Made by a program: the position numbers and the translations under genes. A stretch of DNA of 64,000 nt from CAYWLQ01 sp964458775 (lineage in GTDB: Bacteria > Myxococcota_A > Polyangia > JAAYKL01), in contig CAYWLQ010000007.1 in the NCBI GenBank assembly GCA_964458775.1, forward strand, positions 5,362 through 69,361, written 5' to 3'. This document shows positions 44,215 through 52,592 of this stretch, in pieces. The notes beneath the pieces were generated by a model. It searched no databases and had not been told where the DNA came from. It was given only the letters and a program-made list of their open reading frames with translations. How positions within the stretch are numbered: position 1 is the first letter of the stretch; each line of letters opens with the position of its first letter.

Positions 44215-45051
44215 ATGAACTATGAACTCATAAAACTGAACTGTCATAATTGTTTATTTTGTTTAGCATTGTCTGTGTTCATATTATCAGGATGTAGCAA
44301 AAACTCGAATTCCAAACAATCTTCGGAAGACCCCAATTGGGTATTTCTTTCGGGCGGTACTTATATGATGGGATCTCCTGAGGGACAGGGGCACCCCAGA
44401 GAATATCCGATGCATAAAGAAGAAATTGACGATTTTTACATTATGAAAACAGAAGTAACGGTCGCTCAATACCAAGAATGTGTCGAGGCCGGCATCTGTT
44501 GGCATAATGTTGAAAACATTGGACCTCTGTGCAATGGAAATAAGGAAAACATGTCGGATCATCCGATTAACTGCGTCAGCTGGTATCAGGCATCAGCTTA
44601 CTGTGCATGGATCGGTGCTCGATTACCCTCTGAAGCGGAGTGGGAATATGCTGCTAGAAGCGGAGGGAAAGATATTTTATTTCCCTGGGGAAATGAAGAA
44701 CCCACATGTGAACATGCTGCTTTTGATGAAAAACCTGCTATAAATTGCGGAAAATGGAAAGGATCCACTGCTCCTGTCTGCTCACACCCCAAAGGCAACA
44801 GCGCCCAGGGAGTATGCGACCTTTCAGGTAATGTCATTGAATGGTGCTATGATTGGTATTACAGGAGATATAATCACCGAGATAATCAGCCGGTACCTAA
44901 ACCTGTTAACGGAGCAACAGGCAAGGAGGAATACTTGCGTATTATGCGCGGCGGCGGTTTAGGCAGTGATGAACCTCTTAGAGCCAGAACAAGAATAGCT
45001 CATGCACCGGAGTTTGCCTATCCCGGACTCGGCATTCGTTGCGCCAAATGA
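44215..45051 (+). CDS. SUMF1/formylglycine-generating-enzyme-like lipoprotein
   Basis: A 278-residue lipoprotein (FILSGC, C27). The sulfatase-modifying-factor fold is clear: GGTYMMGSPEGQG, KTEVTVAQYQECVEAG, NCVSWYQASAYCAW, RLPSEAEWEYAAR, DLSGNVIEWCYDWY and MRGGGLGSDE. The paired active-site cysteines of true FGE near the C-terminus are absent, so it is unlikely to make formylglycine. Such domains often bind ligands or partners outside the cell. Extra Cys pairs probably form disulfides. It follows glyS by five bases, an odd pairing for a surface lipoprotein. Confidence 0.85.
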   Translation: MNYELIKLNCHNCLFCLALSVFILSGCSKNSNSKQSSEDPNWVFLSGGTYMMGSPEGQGHPREYPMHKEEIDDFYIMKTEVTVAQYQECVEAGICWHNVENIGPLCNGNKENMSDHPINCVSWYQASAYCAWIGARLPSEAEWEYAARSGGKDILFPWGNEEPTCEHAAFDEKPAINCGKWKGSTAPVCSHPKGNSAQGVCDLSGNVIEWCYDWYYRRYNHRDNQPVPKPVNGATGKEEYLRIMRGGGLGSDEPLRARTRIAHAPEFAYPGLGIRCAK

Positions 45052-45055
45052 ATTG

Positions 45056-45778
45056 CTAATTTCCGTCGCTTCGCACGCATCCGCAAACAACCTCGACTCC
45101 GTATGTTTTTTCATTGGGGTTAAAAGCTAAGTCTCTAATCCAATATAGATTTCCATCCATGAAACGATAACAACCCAAACCTTGAGCGGTCGGAGCCTGA
45201 ATAGAGTATACGTAACCATAAACCCTAAGAAGGTAAAACAAGATAGCTGAACACTTGTCGCGATTACCCCCTTGTTCCGGATTACCTACATATGCAAAAG
45301 AGTTTGGATCAACACCTCCTCTAGATTGGCAAACCTCAGTGCAACTTTGAAACGGTGCTCCTAAGAACCAACATATTCCGTATACATCAACTCCTCTGCC
45401 GCAAACTCCCGAAGAAAACTCTGAATCGGAATCTTGATCAGTATTGTTTTCAGTATCTTTAAAACTGCTGTCATTTTTGTTTTCCGAATCAAAGGTAGAG
45501 TCTGAACCTGAATTGAGAATACCGTCGGAACAGGAAACAAGGAAAAAAATAACCGCTAAATAAACGAAAATCCCCCCTACCCCCTTTTTCAAAGGGTGAG
45601 TTAAGCCGGTTCTCCCTACCGCTTTTTTCAAAGGGGGAGTTAAGCCGGTTCTCCCTAACACCTTTGTTAATAGAGTTAGACTACTGTTCTCAGGTACTAC
45701 ACATGAATCTTGTCGGTTCAAGAGAGTCGTAAGTTTTCTTAAATTACATACAGTTTTTAATAAGTTGCTAAAGCTCAT
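45056..45778 (-). CDS. Cys-rich lipoprotein with repeat-bearing N-terminal extension
   Basis: The signal sequence FVYLAVIFFLVSC is preceded by about 70 residues that include a 13-residue tandem repeat (GRTGLTPPLKKAV, GRTGLTHPLKKGV), encoded by a 39-bp DNA repeat. This extension is not normal for a lipoprotein signal, and I find no ATG or GTG immediately before the hydrophobic core. Either the long form is made or a non-standard start is used. An Asp/Ser-rich linker follows, then about 110 residues with several Cys (GICWFLGAPFQSC, GVEVVCGCVRSD). I do not recognise the domain. It is convergent with the SUMF1-like gene. Confidence 0.6.
   Translation of the reverse strand: MSFSNLLKTVCNLRKLTTLLNRQDSCVVPENSSLTLLTKVLGRTGLTPPLKKAVGRTGLTHPLKKGVGGIFVYLAVIFFLVSCSDGILNSGSDSTFDSENKNDSSFKDTENNTDQDSDSEFSSGVCGRGVDVYGICWFLGAPFQSCTEVCQSRGGVDPNSFAYVGNPEQGGNRDKCSAILFYLLRVYGYVYSIQAPTAQGLGCYRFMDGNLYWIRDLAFNPNEKTYGVEVVCGCVRSDGN
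45575..45652. repeat. 39-bp tandem repeat, two full copies and a partial third
   Basis: Units starting at 45575 and 45614 share CCCTAC, a CTTTTTTCAAAGGG-like palindromic core and GAGTTAAGCCGGTTCT. A third start appears at 45653 (CCCTAA). The unit is a multiple of three and so is read as a 13-residue repeat in the overlapping lipoprotein frame. It resembles dispersed palindromic elements of the CCCCTTTTTCAAAGGGG type. Confidence 0.75.
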
Positions 45779-45887
45779 CGCAATTATTCTAGCTTTGTTT
45801 GCTTTTTTTTAACATGTCTTTTGCTTGCCATTAATTTTTTGTCATATTTTTTTGAGCGTTAGAAAAGCTTGCGGGTACTTTCCCAAT

Positions 45888-46547
45888 GTGAACAGATTAT
45901 ACCAGGAGGCAGCCATTAAGTATCCCCGAAACGGAACGACACGTTCATCGTCAAAGGTTTTGAGAACCATACCTCTCAATCCTGACAAGTGGGGTAATGC
46001 TCAATTGGTTGAAGGCTTAGTAAGGGGGGATTCGGCAGCAGCCGAAGTATTGTTTGACAAATTTGGACCGCAGATCAATCGTAGGATTTGGCATCTTATG
46101 GGAGCGGATTCAGATCATGATGACATTGTTCAACAAGTTTTCGTTCAATTATTGGACTCTATACACGCACTTAGAAATCCGGATGCTCTGGGTCCGTGGA
46201 TTAACCGAGTATTGATAAACACTGTAAGCAAGGAGATTAGATACAGAACACGTCGCAGATGGCTGTCATTTGTTCCGGAATTGCCCGATAGACCGTCGGA
46301 CTCATCGCAAGAAAAAGAAATACTTCTGGGACAAGTTAGACAAGTATTGAGAGCCATGAACACGACAGACAGTATGGTTTTCATCATGCGATTCGTTGAA
46401 GACTCAAAAATGGAGGAAATAGCAACATCATTCAACTGGTCACCGGCAAAAACAAGGCGTAAGGTTGCAAGAGCAAAAGAAGTTTTTGTAAAAAAGGCTA
46501 TGCGTAATCCAATGCTGGCTTTTGTGGCGGAGGAATTTAAGCAGTGA
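45888..46547 (+). CDS. ECF-type RNA polymerase sigma factor
   Basis: Sigma region 2 is visible in LVRGDSAAAEVLFDKFGP, DSDHDDIVQQVFVQLLD and ALGPWINRVLINTVSK, and region 4 in MEEIATSFNWSPAKTRRKVARAKE. No in-frame ATG precedes the sigma domain. Candidate starts are a TTG at 45825, GTG 45888 (used here) and an ATT at 45915, which alone has a perfect AGGAGG five bases upstream (45904-45909). The stop overlaps the GTG start of a FecR-like gene by four bases, a classic sigma/anti-sigma arrangement. It would activate a small regulon and possibly its own operon. Confidence 0.85.
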   Translation: MNRLYQEAAIKYPRNGTTRSSSKVLRTIPLNPDKWGNAQLVEGLVRGDSAAAEVLFDKFGPQINRRIWHLMGADSDHDDIVQQVFVQLLDSIHALRNPDALGPWINRVLINTVSKEIRYRTRRRWLSFVPELPDRPSDSSQEKEILLGQVRQVLRAMNTTDSMVFIMRFVEDSKMEEIATSFNWSPAKTRRKVARAKEVFVKKAMRNPMLAFVAEEFKQ

Positions 46548-47836
46548 CGGATTCGGATAAAATAGTACGCAATTTAGGCAAGTTGCTTGCTGAAGACTCT
46601 CAATTAGAAGAGTTAAGCGAACGATTGGCAAGCCAAAAAACTGCTTTCTTAAATCGTGCTGTTTCTCCGCCTACACGTCAGCGCAGCTTTATTGCTGTTT
46701 TTATTGCAGCTTCTTTTTGTGCAGCAGCTGCTGCAGCTTTTTTTATATACAGCAATACAGTCTCCTCTCATGATCCTATTGAGTTTTATACGGAAAATTC
46801 TACATCATCTTTGGCGGAAGGATACTTTGTTAAAACCGGCTCTAATCAATCTGAAACAATAAGTTTTTTAGGGGAACATAGGTTTAAATTTGCAGAGCAA
46901 ACCAAGGCCAGAGTTGTCAAGGCTGCTTCTCGAAAAGTAATTGTTGATGTTCAGCAAGGCGATGTTTTGGTCGATATCGTACCGGGAAGCGAAGTAACCT
47001 GGATTTTACGTGCCGGTCCCTACGAAATAACCGTTAAAGGAACAAGCTTTTCCGTTCATTGGAATGATCCGGATGCTATGCTTTTTGTATCTGTAAGCAA
47101 TGGAAAGGTTGCAGTCCGAGGCCCCGGAATGGAAGATAACGGAGTGCTTGTATCAGCCGGAAATTCTTTAAAAGCTGAGTCCAATCGAGGACGCATTACG
47201 TTTGAACAGAATGACAAGATTGAAAATGGGACTTTGTTAGCGAATTCAAATGATATTCTTCCTGTTACCTCGTTTGATTTGGATTCAACTAACAATGACA
47301 ATCAAGAAAACGAAATTTCAAACTGGACCGATGAGGAAGAATCTGCGGTCATATCGTCAAAAAGCATTACATCAGGTATCGATTGGAAAACGATGTATTC
47401 TGCTAAAGACTATGCCGGAATTTTTTCATCAGCCGAAAAAAGAGGGCTTTCATCTCTTGAAAGAAAATTGCCCAAAGAAGATCTATGGATAGTAGCCAAT
47501 TCTGCGAGATATATGAGAAAAGCAGAAGCTTCTGATCGTCTTTTCGAAGTCTTTCGCAGTCGTTTTCCGGCTTCTGCACAAGCCAAAACAGCTGCATTTC
47601 TTTTGGCTAAATCGTCTTTGGACAACGAAAATTTTAAATCTGCAAAGAACTGGTTTGAAACATATCTAAAAGAAAGTCCGGACGGACCTTTGTCTGAAGA
47701 AGCCCATGGACGACTAATCTATGTTTATTCAAAGATAGGCGACCAAGCCGGCGCAGAAAGATCAGCAAGGGTATACCTAGAAAAATACAAAGGCGGCTAT
47801 TTTACCAAGCAAGCCAAGATGACGGTTAAAAACTAG
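46544..47836 (+). CDS. FecR-like transmembrane anti-sigma factor with C-terminal TPR region
   Basis: A 430-residue protein. About 45 cytoplasmic residues precede one membrane helix (FIAVFIAASFCAAAAAAFFIY). The FecR domain follows at about 95-190 (QTKARVVKA, VIVDVQQGDVLVDIVPG, YEITVKGTSFSVHW). The C-terminal part from about residue 290 has TPR-like helices (AQAKTAAFLLAKSSL, FKSAKNWFETYLKE). The GTG start overlaps the sigma stop (GTGA), implying translational coupling. It probably holds the sigma factor until a periplasmic signal arrives. No TonB receptor is nearby. Confidence 0.85.
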   Translation: MTDSDKIVRNLGKLLAEDSQLEELSERLASQKTAFLNRAVSPPTRQRSFIAVFIAASFCAAAAAAFFIYSNTVSSHDPIEFYTENSTSSLAEGYFVKTGSNQSETISFLGEHRFKFAEQTKARVVKAASRKVIVDVQQGDVLVDIVPGSEVTWILRAGPYEITVKGTSFSVHWNDPDAMLFVSVSNGKVAVRGPGMEDNGVLVSAGNSLKAESNRGRITFEQNDKIENGTLLANSNDILPVTSFDLDSTNNDNQENEISNWTDEEESAVISSKSITSGIDWKTMYSAKDYAGIFSSAEKRGLSSLERKLPKEDLWIVANSARYMRKAEASDRLFEVFRSRFPASAQAKTAAFLLAKSSLDNENFKSAKNWFETYLKESPDGPLSEEAHGRLIYVYSKIGDQAGAERSARVYLEKYKGGYFTKQAKMTVKN

Positions 47837-47867
47837 GCAGTTGGGTTAACAAAGACCGACCTTTTTA

Positions 47868-48395
47868 TTAAAACGACAAGAGGCTATGAACGTTAAGCCC
47901 TTCAAGTTTTTGTCTTCCGTTTAAAAAGGCTAATTCTATTACAAAAGCTACGCCTACTACTTCTGCCTTAAGTGATCTGACCAGTTTTACTGCGGCTTCA
48001 CAGGTTCCTCCGGTTGCTAATAGATCATCCACAATAAGCACTTTGTCTTTTTCTGAAACTGCATCGATGTGCATTTCTAAACTGTCGGTTCCGTACTCCA
48101 GCGAATAGGACTCACTGACGGTTTTGTAGGGAAGCTTGTTGGGCTTTCTAATGGGAACAAAGCCGGCTTCCAGTCTTTCAGCTGCCGGGGTTCCAAAAAT
48201 AAAGCCGCGAGACTCCATTCCCGCCACTTTGGTTATTCCCATTCCTCTAAAAGGATCAGTCATAAGATTCAGCACAGCGGACAAGCCCTCAGGATCTCCA
48301 ATCAGAGGAGTAATATCTTTGAAAATAATGCCCGGCTTCGGAAAATCCGGTACATCGCGGATAAGTGATTTAATTCTGTCTATTGGATTATTCAT
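47868..48395 (-). CDS. apt: Adenine phosphoribosyltransferase
   Basis: About 175 residues. Typical Apt sequence: RDVPDFPKPGIIFKDITPL, GMESRGFIFG, RKPNKLPYKT, SLEYGTDSLEMH and the PRPP-binding motif VLIVDDLLATGGT. The enzyme salvages adenine to AMP. ATG 48395 with GGAG six bases upstream is preferred over an in-frame upstream ATG at 48446 that lies inside the preceding gene. It is the third gene of a surE/DUF368/apt operon. Confidence 0.95.
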   Translation of the reverse strand: MNNPIDRIKSLIRDVPDFPKPGIIFKDITPLIGDPEGLSAVLNLMTDPFRGMGITKVAGMESRGFIFGTPAAERLEAGFVPIRKPNKLPYKTVSESYSLEYGTDSLEMHIDAVSEKDKVLIVDDLLATGGTCEAAVKLVRSLKAEVVGVAFVIELAFLNGRQKLEGLNVHSLLSF

Positions 48396-48417
48396 TTTCT
48401 TCTCCGTTAATACAGCC

Positions 48418-49515
48418 TTATTCAGCTGATCCTTTTTTGCGACCAATCACTATCAAACCTGCTGAACAAAGAATACCTGCAATAATAGCTCCCCCTCCGA
48501 TCAAACCTTCTTCAACCGAAGAAGGCATTCGGTTTGGAGCAGTTGCAATTTTAACATCTTCTTTTACTTGTCCCTTGCTGTCGGTAATACCGGCACCTTG
48601 ATCAATATCTTTAAAAGGCCAAAGAACATAGAGACTGCCTACTAAAAGGCCGATTAGAAAAGCAAGAGTTGCAGAACGAAAGCGTTTTAATAAGAAGTGA
48701 AGCAGTCTTGCAAATAGTATAATTCCGACAGCCATTCCCAATGCCAAACATGCAAGCCAAATAATAGCGCCAAAATCAATACTTCCCTTAGCCAATCCCA
48801 ATTGAAGACTGGTTAGCTTTTCCAAAACATTTTGGTACTGTCCCATTACCAACATAACATAGGAACCGCTAATCCCCGGAAGTATCATCGCACTGATAGC
48901 AATTGCACCTGTAGCCACGGCAAAGAGCGGATTATCCAACCCGGCTGAAGAATCAGGCATTACCAAAGAAACACCGACTGTAAGCAATATTCCAGGCACA
49001 GCCCAAAGAAGAACCATTCCTCTTTTTTCTATCATTGCCCAAGGAATAGCAATTGACGGCAAGATCAACCCGATAAAAAAGGCAAGTGTCGGAGAATAGT
49101 GATTAGCAAGCAAATACTTTATTAGAAAAGATGACGAAAGAATAGATAAAACTGCCCCCAATGCCAGTAATACTAAAAAGGTTGCATCCAGCCTTTTCCA
49201 TTCGTTTACAAAATTATTGCGAGCTTCCTTTTTGAAACCTGAACCGACCAATTTTAGCAACACCTTTACTGTCGATCCGTTGATTGAGTTTAGTGAAGAT
49301 ATCAATCTGTCAAAAACACCCAAAATTAAAGCAAAAGTACCTCCAGAAACACCGGGGATAATGTTTGCTATACCTATCAACATACCTTTGATTACAATCA
49401 TCAGTCCCTTGTCCGCTTGTTGACTATCTTCTGTTCCAATCATTGTTGACTTTGCTGCGGCGGTTGTAACAGGGGTTTTTGATGAAGACTCATTTTTATT
49501 CTTTCTTTTTACCAT
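48418..49515 (-). CDS. DUF368 (PopT-like) membrane protein
   Basis: A 365-residue protein with about eight membrane helices. The N-terminal motif GIANIIPGVSGGTFALILG and the repeat AMILPGISGSYVMLVMG are the DUF368 hallmarks. Members of this family (PopT) were reported as undecaprenyl-phosphate translocases that recycle the lipid carrier for cell-wall synthesis. A Lys/Ser-rich cytoplasmic N-terminus of about 25 residues precedes the first helix. Its ATG overlaps the TAA of surE by one base (TAATG), so translation is coupled. Confidence 0.92.
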   Translation of the reverse strand: MVKRKNKNESSSKTPVTTAAAKSTMIGTEDSQQADKGLMIVIKGMLIGIANIIPGVSGGTFALILGVFDRLISSLNSINGSTVKVLLKLVGSGFKKEARNNFVNEWKRLDATFLVLLALGAVLSILSSSFLIKYLLANHYSPTLAFFIGLILPSIAIPWAMIEKRGMVLLWAVPGILLTVGVSLVMPDSSAGLDNPLFAVATGAIAISAMILPGISGSYVMLVMGQYQNVLEKLTSLQLGLAKGSIDFGAIIWLACLALGMAVGIILFARLLHFLLKRFRSATLAFLIGLLVGSLYVLWPFKDIDQGAGITDSKGQVKEDVKIATAPNRMPSSVEEGLIGGGAIIAGILCSAGLIVIGRKKGSAE

Positions 49516-50318
49516 TAAAATTCTCCTTCAGAATCGACATCGCCGGCTTTAAAAGTCAGCGGAAAAATTGTTGTTTCGAAAATATTAGAAGCCTTACTCA
49601 TTGCTAAATAGTCAGTTTGGTCTGTCGAAAGCAATGTAGCAGATGCAATACCTCTGCTGACAAGCAGACCGTCCGAACTAGGAAGAAGAGCATCTTCAAC
49701 ATACGGTCCGCCGATCTGATATGTTGTAATTCCGTCATCTGTTTTATTTAATACTTCAGCGTTTTGTGGATAATTACGTCTTCCCAAACAGCCGAATTGA
49801 ATATGAGAAGAATTTTCATTTGGGAAATTAAGATTAAGCAAGATCGGCGCGACAAGCTTCTGTTCGGCGATTTGTCTTGTCACTTCAACGGTCATTCTTG
49901 CAGCTTCTCTGTAGTCATCACCGTTTACAAGACTGACGGCTATGCCGTGTATGCCCATTAGTGCAGCCTGCCTTGCCCCTGCAACAGTTCCGGAAAAAAT
50001 AACGTCCGACCCCAAATTGGCTCCTCTGTTTATACCTGAAACAACAATATCCGGAGGCTTGGGGAACAAACCGTTTATTGCCAAGTAAACACAGTCAGCC
50101 GGAAGCCCGTCAACTGCGTATACACGCTCTGAGATTTTAGAGGTCTTTACGGCTTTTAAAAGAGTCATGCCGTGACTGCAAGTAGAACGTTCCCTGTCCG
50201 GAGCGACTATGTATATGTCTATTTCTTTATAACGATTGAACGCTGCTTTGAGCGCAAGAATGCCCGGCGCTCCTATTCCGTCATCATTGGTCAGCAATAC
50301 ACTAAAAGGATTGGACAT
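49515..50318 (-). CDS. surE: 5'/3'-nucleotidase SurE
   Basis: A 267-residue metal-dependent phosphatase. Metal ligands D12 and D13 in LTNDDGIGAPG, S43 in ERSTCSHG and N95 in VSGINRGANLGSD are present, with the VIFSGTVAGARQAALMG segment. SurE hydrolyses nucleoside monophosphates and short polyphosphates. It is the first gene of the operon and divergent from the MoxR operon, with about 208 bases between them. Confidence 0.94.
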   Translation of the reverse strand: MSNPFSVLLTNDDGIGAPGILALKAAFNRYKEIDIYIVAPDRERSTCSHGMTLLKAVKTSKISERVYAVDGLPADCVYLAINGLFPKPPDIVVSGINRGANLGSDVIFSGTVAGARQAALMGIHGIAVSLVNGDDYREAARMTVEVTRQIAEQKLVAPILLNLNFPNENSSHIQFGCLGRRNYPQNAEVLNKTDDGITTYQIGGPYVEDALLPSSDGLLVSRGIASATLLSTDQTDYLAMSKASNIFETTIFPLTFKAGDVDSEGEF

Positions 50319-50526
50319 TCAAACTCTCAACACTTCTATAAAAATCAGCAATTTAGCCGAAACTGTGTTTCATATGAAGCGACAAATGTCAATGGACTCT
50401 AGAGTTTGGAAAGATAATATTAGGCTTTGCTCTTGCCAATCAAGCTCGGCCTCTGCATAGTTTCTTTTATGATATCGATTTATAACAAGTTTGAAACTTC
50501 GTCAGAAGCGACGATTTTGAAATGAA

Positions 50527-51477
50527 ATGTCAAAAAAAAACATATCTTCATTAGGAAAAAGCATCATCAATGCAGTATCAGAAATACTGCTCGGTCAACA
50601 CGAAGCTATTGAAGCCGCTTGTTGTTGTTTCTTTGCAGGAGGACACCTGCTTATCAACGATGTTCCCGGAACAGGAAAAACAACCATGGCCCGCGCCTTG
50701 GCCAAAGTTGTGGGAGGAGAATTCAGACGTATTCAATTTACCTCCGATTTGTTACCCGCCGACATTACCGGCGTTTCTATATGGGATGCAGATCTTAAAG
50801 CATTTAGATTTCAAAAAGGCCCCCTGTTTAGCAATATCGTTCTAGCAGATGAAATCAATCGCGCTGCACCAAAAACTCAATCTGCCCTACTCGAAGCAAT
50901 GAGCGAAAAAAGTATTTCTGTCGAAGGAGACCCCCTCCAGTTGCCTTTTCCTTTTATGGTTATTGCCACCGAAAACGAAAAAGAGCGTTACGGAACTTAT
51001 CCTTTGCCGGAATCCCAACTTGACAGATTCTTAATGCGAATTTCTATGGGATACCCGGACCCTCATGCTGAGCTGGAAATAATGTCTAGAAAATCTTTGC
51101 AAGATCCAGTGCAACAAGTTGAAACCGTCTTGTCAAGCGGAGATGCAGCCGCCATTTTTAACGCAGTTGACAATATTCATGTTGATAAGTCTGTTTTGGA
51201 TTATATGTCTGCCATTGTAAATATGACCAGAAAGAATACAGCACTATCATTGGGTGTAGGACCGAGAGGAGGAATGGCCCTTCATCGTTCTGCTAGAGCC
51301 CTTGCGCTCATAAGAGGAAGGGATTTCTGTATCGCAGATGATGTTAAATCTTTAGCTGTTTCGGTTTTGGCTCATCGAGTAATTATTTCAGGAGATGTTT
51401 TTCATTTGGCAGGCGACCAAGGAACTGCTGACGGTATTATAAGAGAAATTTTGGCTGATTTGGAGATACCAATATGA
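50527..51477 (+). CDS. MoxR-family AAA+ ATPase
   Basis: A 316-residue ATPase with Walker A NDVPGTGKTTMA (K51), Walker B IVLADEINRA (D108, E109), the MoxR-specific GPLFSNIVLADE block and PLPESQLDRF (sensor/arginine region). MoxR proteins act as chaperones for assembly of metal centres or surface complexes. The stop overlaps the start of the DUF58 gene (ATGA). It is the first gene of a five-gene set with DUF58, transglutaminase, barrel and thioredoxin-fold lipoprotein genes. Confidence 0.94.
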   Translation: MSKKNISSLGKSIINAVSEILLGQHEAIEAACCCFFAGGHLLINDVPGTGKTTMARALAKVVGGEFRRIQFTSDLLPADITGVSIWDADLKAFRFQKGPLFSNIVLADEINRAAPKTQSALLEAMSEKSISVEGDPLQLPFPFMVIATENEKERYGTYPLPESQLDRFLMRISMGYPDPHAELEIMSRKSLQDPVQQVETVLSSGDAAAIFNAVDNIHVDKSVLDYMSAIVNMTRKNTALSLGVGPRGGMALHRSARALALIRGRDFCIADDVKSLAVSVLAHRVIISGDVFHLAGDQGTADGIIREILADLEIPI

Positions 51478-52592
51478 CAGACAAAGCAATTTCGACGGCT
51501 GCCGGTCTAAAGCAAAAGTCAAAATCGCTTCGCGGTCTATTTGCTAAGAGAATCCGATTCACAACATCGGGAAAGCTCTATACCGCTATCACTCTTGGAG
51601 TGGGATTTGCAGCGGTAAACACAGGAAACAACCCATTGTTTATTGTGTTGGGTATGATGCTAGGTTTTATCATCGTTAGCGGTATAATGTCCGAAATAAG
51701 CCTAAAGGCTTTGACTGTTAAACGAAAATTAGCGTCAATCGTTGAAGTCGATGTTTTTTTTCCGGTCGAATTATCAGTCAGTAATAACAAACGCTACACC
51801 TCGTCCTATTGTGTGGAGCTCAGGGACGAAATAGACGGCAAAGCCTTTAAAAGACGATGCTTCTTTCTTAAGGTTGCTCCGACAGAAGAAAGGAGAGTAT
51901 CCTATCGGTGTGAAATTGCTAAAAGAGGCCGAATCAAATTTAATTCTGTCATTATTTCCACTAAATTCCCATTTGGGCTATTTGAAAAAAGCCGCCGTTT
52001 TAACTTGGAATCCGAAACAATAGCACTCCCAAAAACTGTTAACTGTGCCTTGCCAAAATCTGCTGGAAGAGTAGGGGAGAACGGCTTAAGTCAAATAAGG
52101 CACAGCGGCCTAGGACAGGAATATAGGGAACTAAAGGAAATGGAAAAGGGTGATGACCCCAGACTTATCGATTGGAAGTCCACTGCAAAACTGGGACGAA
52201 TGATGGTAAGACAAAATGATCGTGAGGGAAATCCATATGTGGAAATAGTACTCGACCCTTCTTCGGATGGAAATAATGACTCTGAAGAAAATATTGCAAA
52301 AGCTGCTTCTCTTATTCGTTTAGGATGCAAACATCATATACCTGTCAGATTGATCACCGCCAATTCTGTTTTTGAATGTGTTGAACAATCGGACTATCTT
52401 GCACCGCTTATTCACCTAGCTCTCATCGATTCCAACAATTCCTCATCATCCAACGGCATCCCTCCTTTGGGAACCTCATATAACTCTGTTTTGATAGGTC
52501 CCAAAGCTCAAGTAATACAATCATCAAATACACATTTTCATCGGATACTCGGCTCACGGCTGTCCGGACCTTATGCAACAACAAAATTATGA
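51474..52592 (+). CDS. DUF58-domain membrane protein
   Basis: A 372-residue protein. Two membrane helices at about 38-75 (YTAITLGVGFAAVNTGNNPL) precede a periplasmic-type beta segment. The DUF58 motif is at about 215-240: GQEYRELKEMEKGDDPRLID followed by WKSTAK. It accompanies MoxR ATPases in very many bacteria. The four-base ATGA overlaps at both ends (51474-51477 and 52589-52592) couple it to its neighbours. Confidence 0.9.
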   Translation: MTDKAISTAAGLKQKSKSLRGLFAKRIRFTTSGKLYTAITLGVGFAAVNTGNNPLFIVLGMMLGFIIVSGIMSEISLKALTVKRKLASIVEVDVFFPVELSVSNNKRYTSSYCVELRDEIDGKAFKRRCFFLKVAPTEERRVSYRCEIAKRGRIKFNSVIISTKFPFGLFEKSRRFNLESETIALPKTVNCALPKSAGRVGENGLSQIRHSGLGQEYRELKEMEKGDDPRLIDWKSTAKLGRMMVRQNDREGNPYVEIVLDPSSDGNNDSEENIAKAASLIRLGCKHHIPVRLITANSVFECVEQSDYLAPLIHLALIDSNNSSSSNGIPPLGTSYNSVLIGPKAQVIQSSNTHFHRILGSRLSGPYATTKL

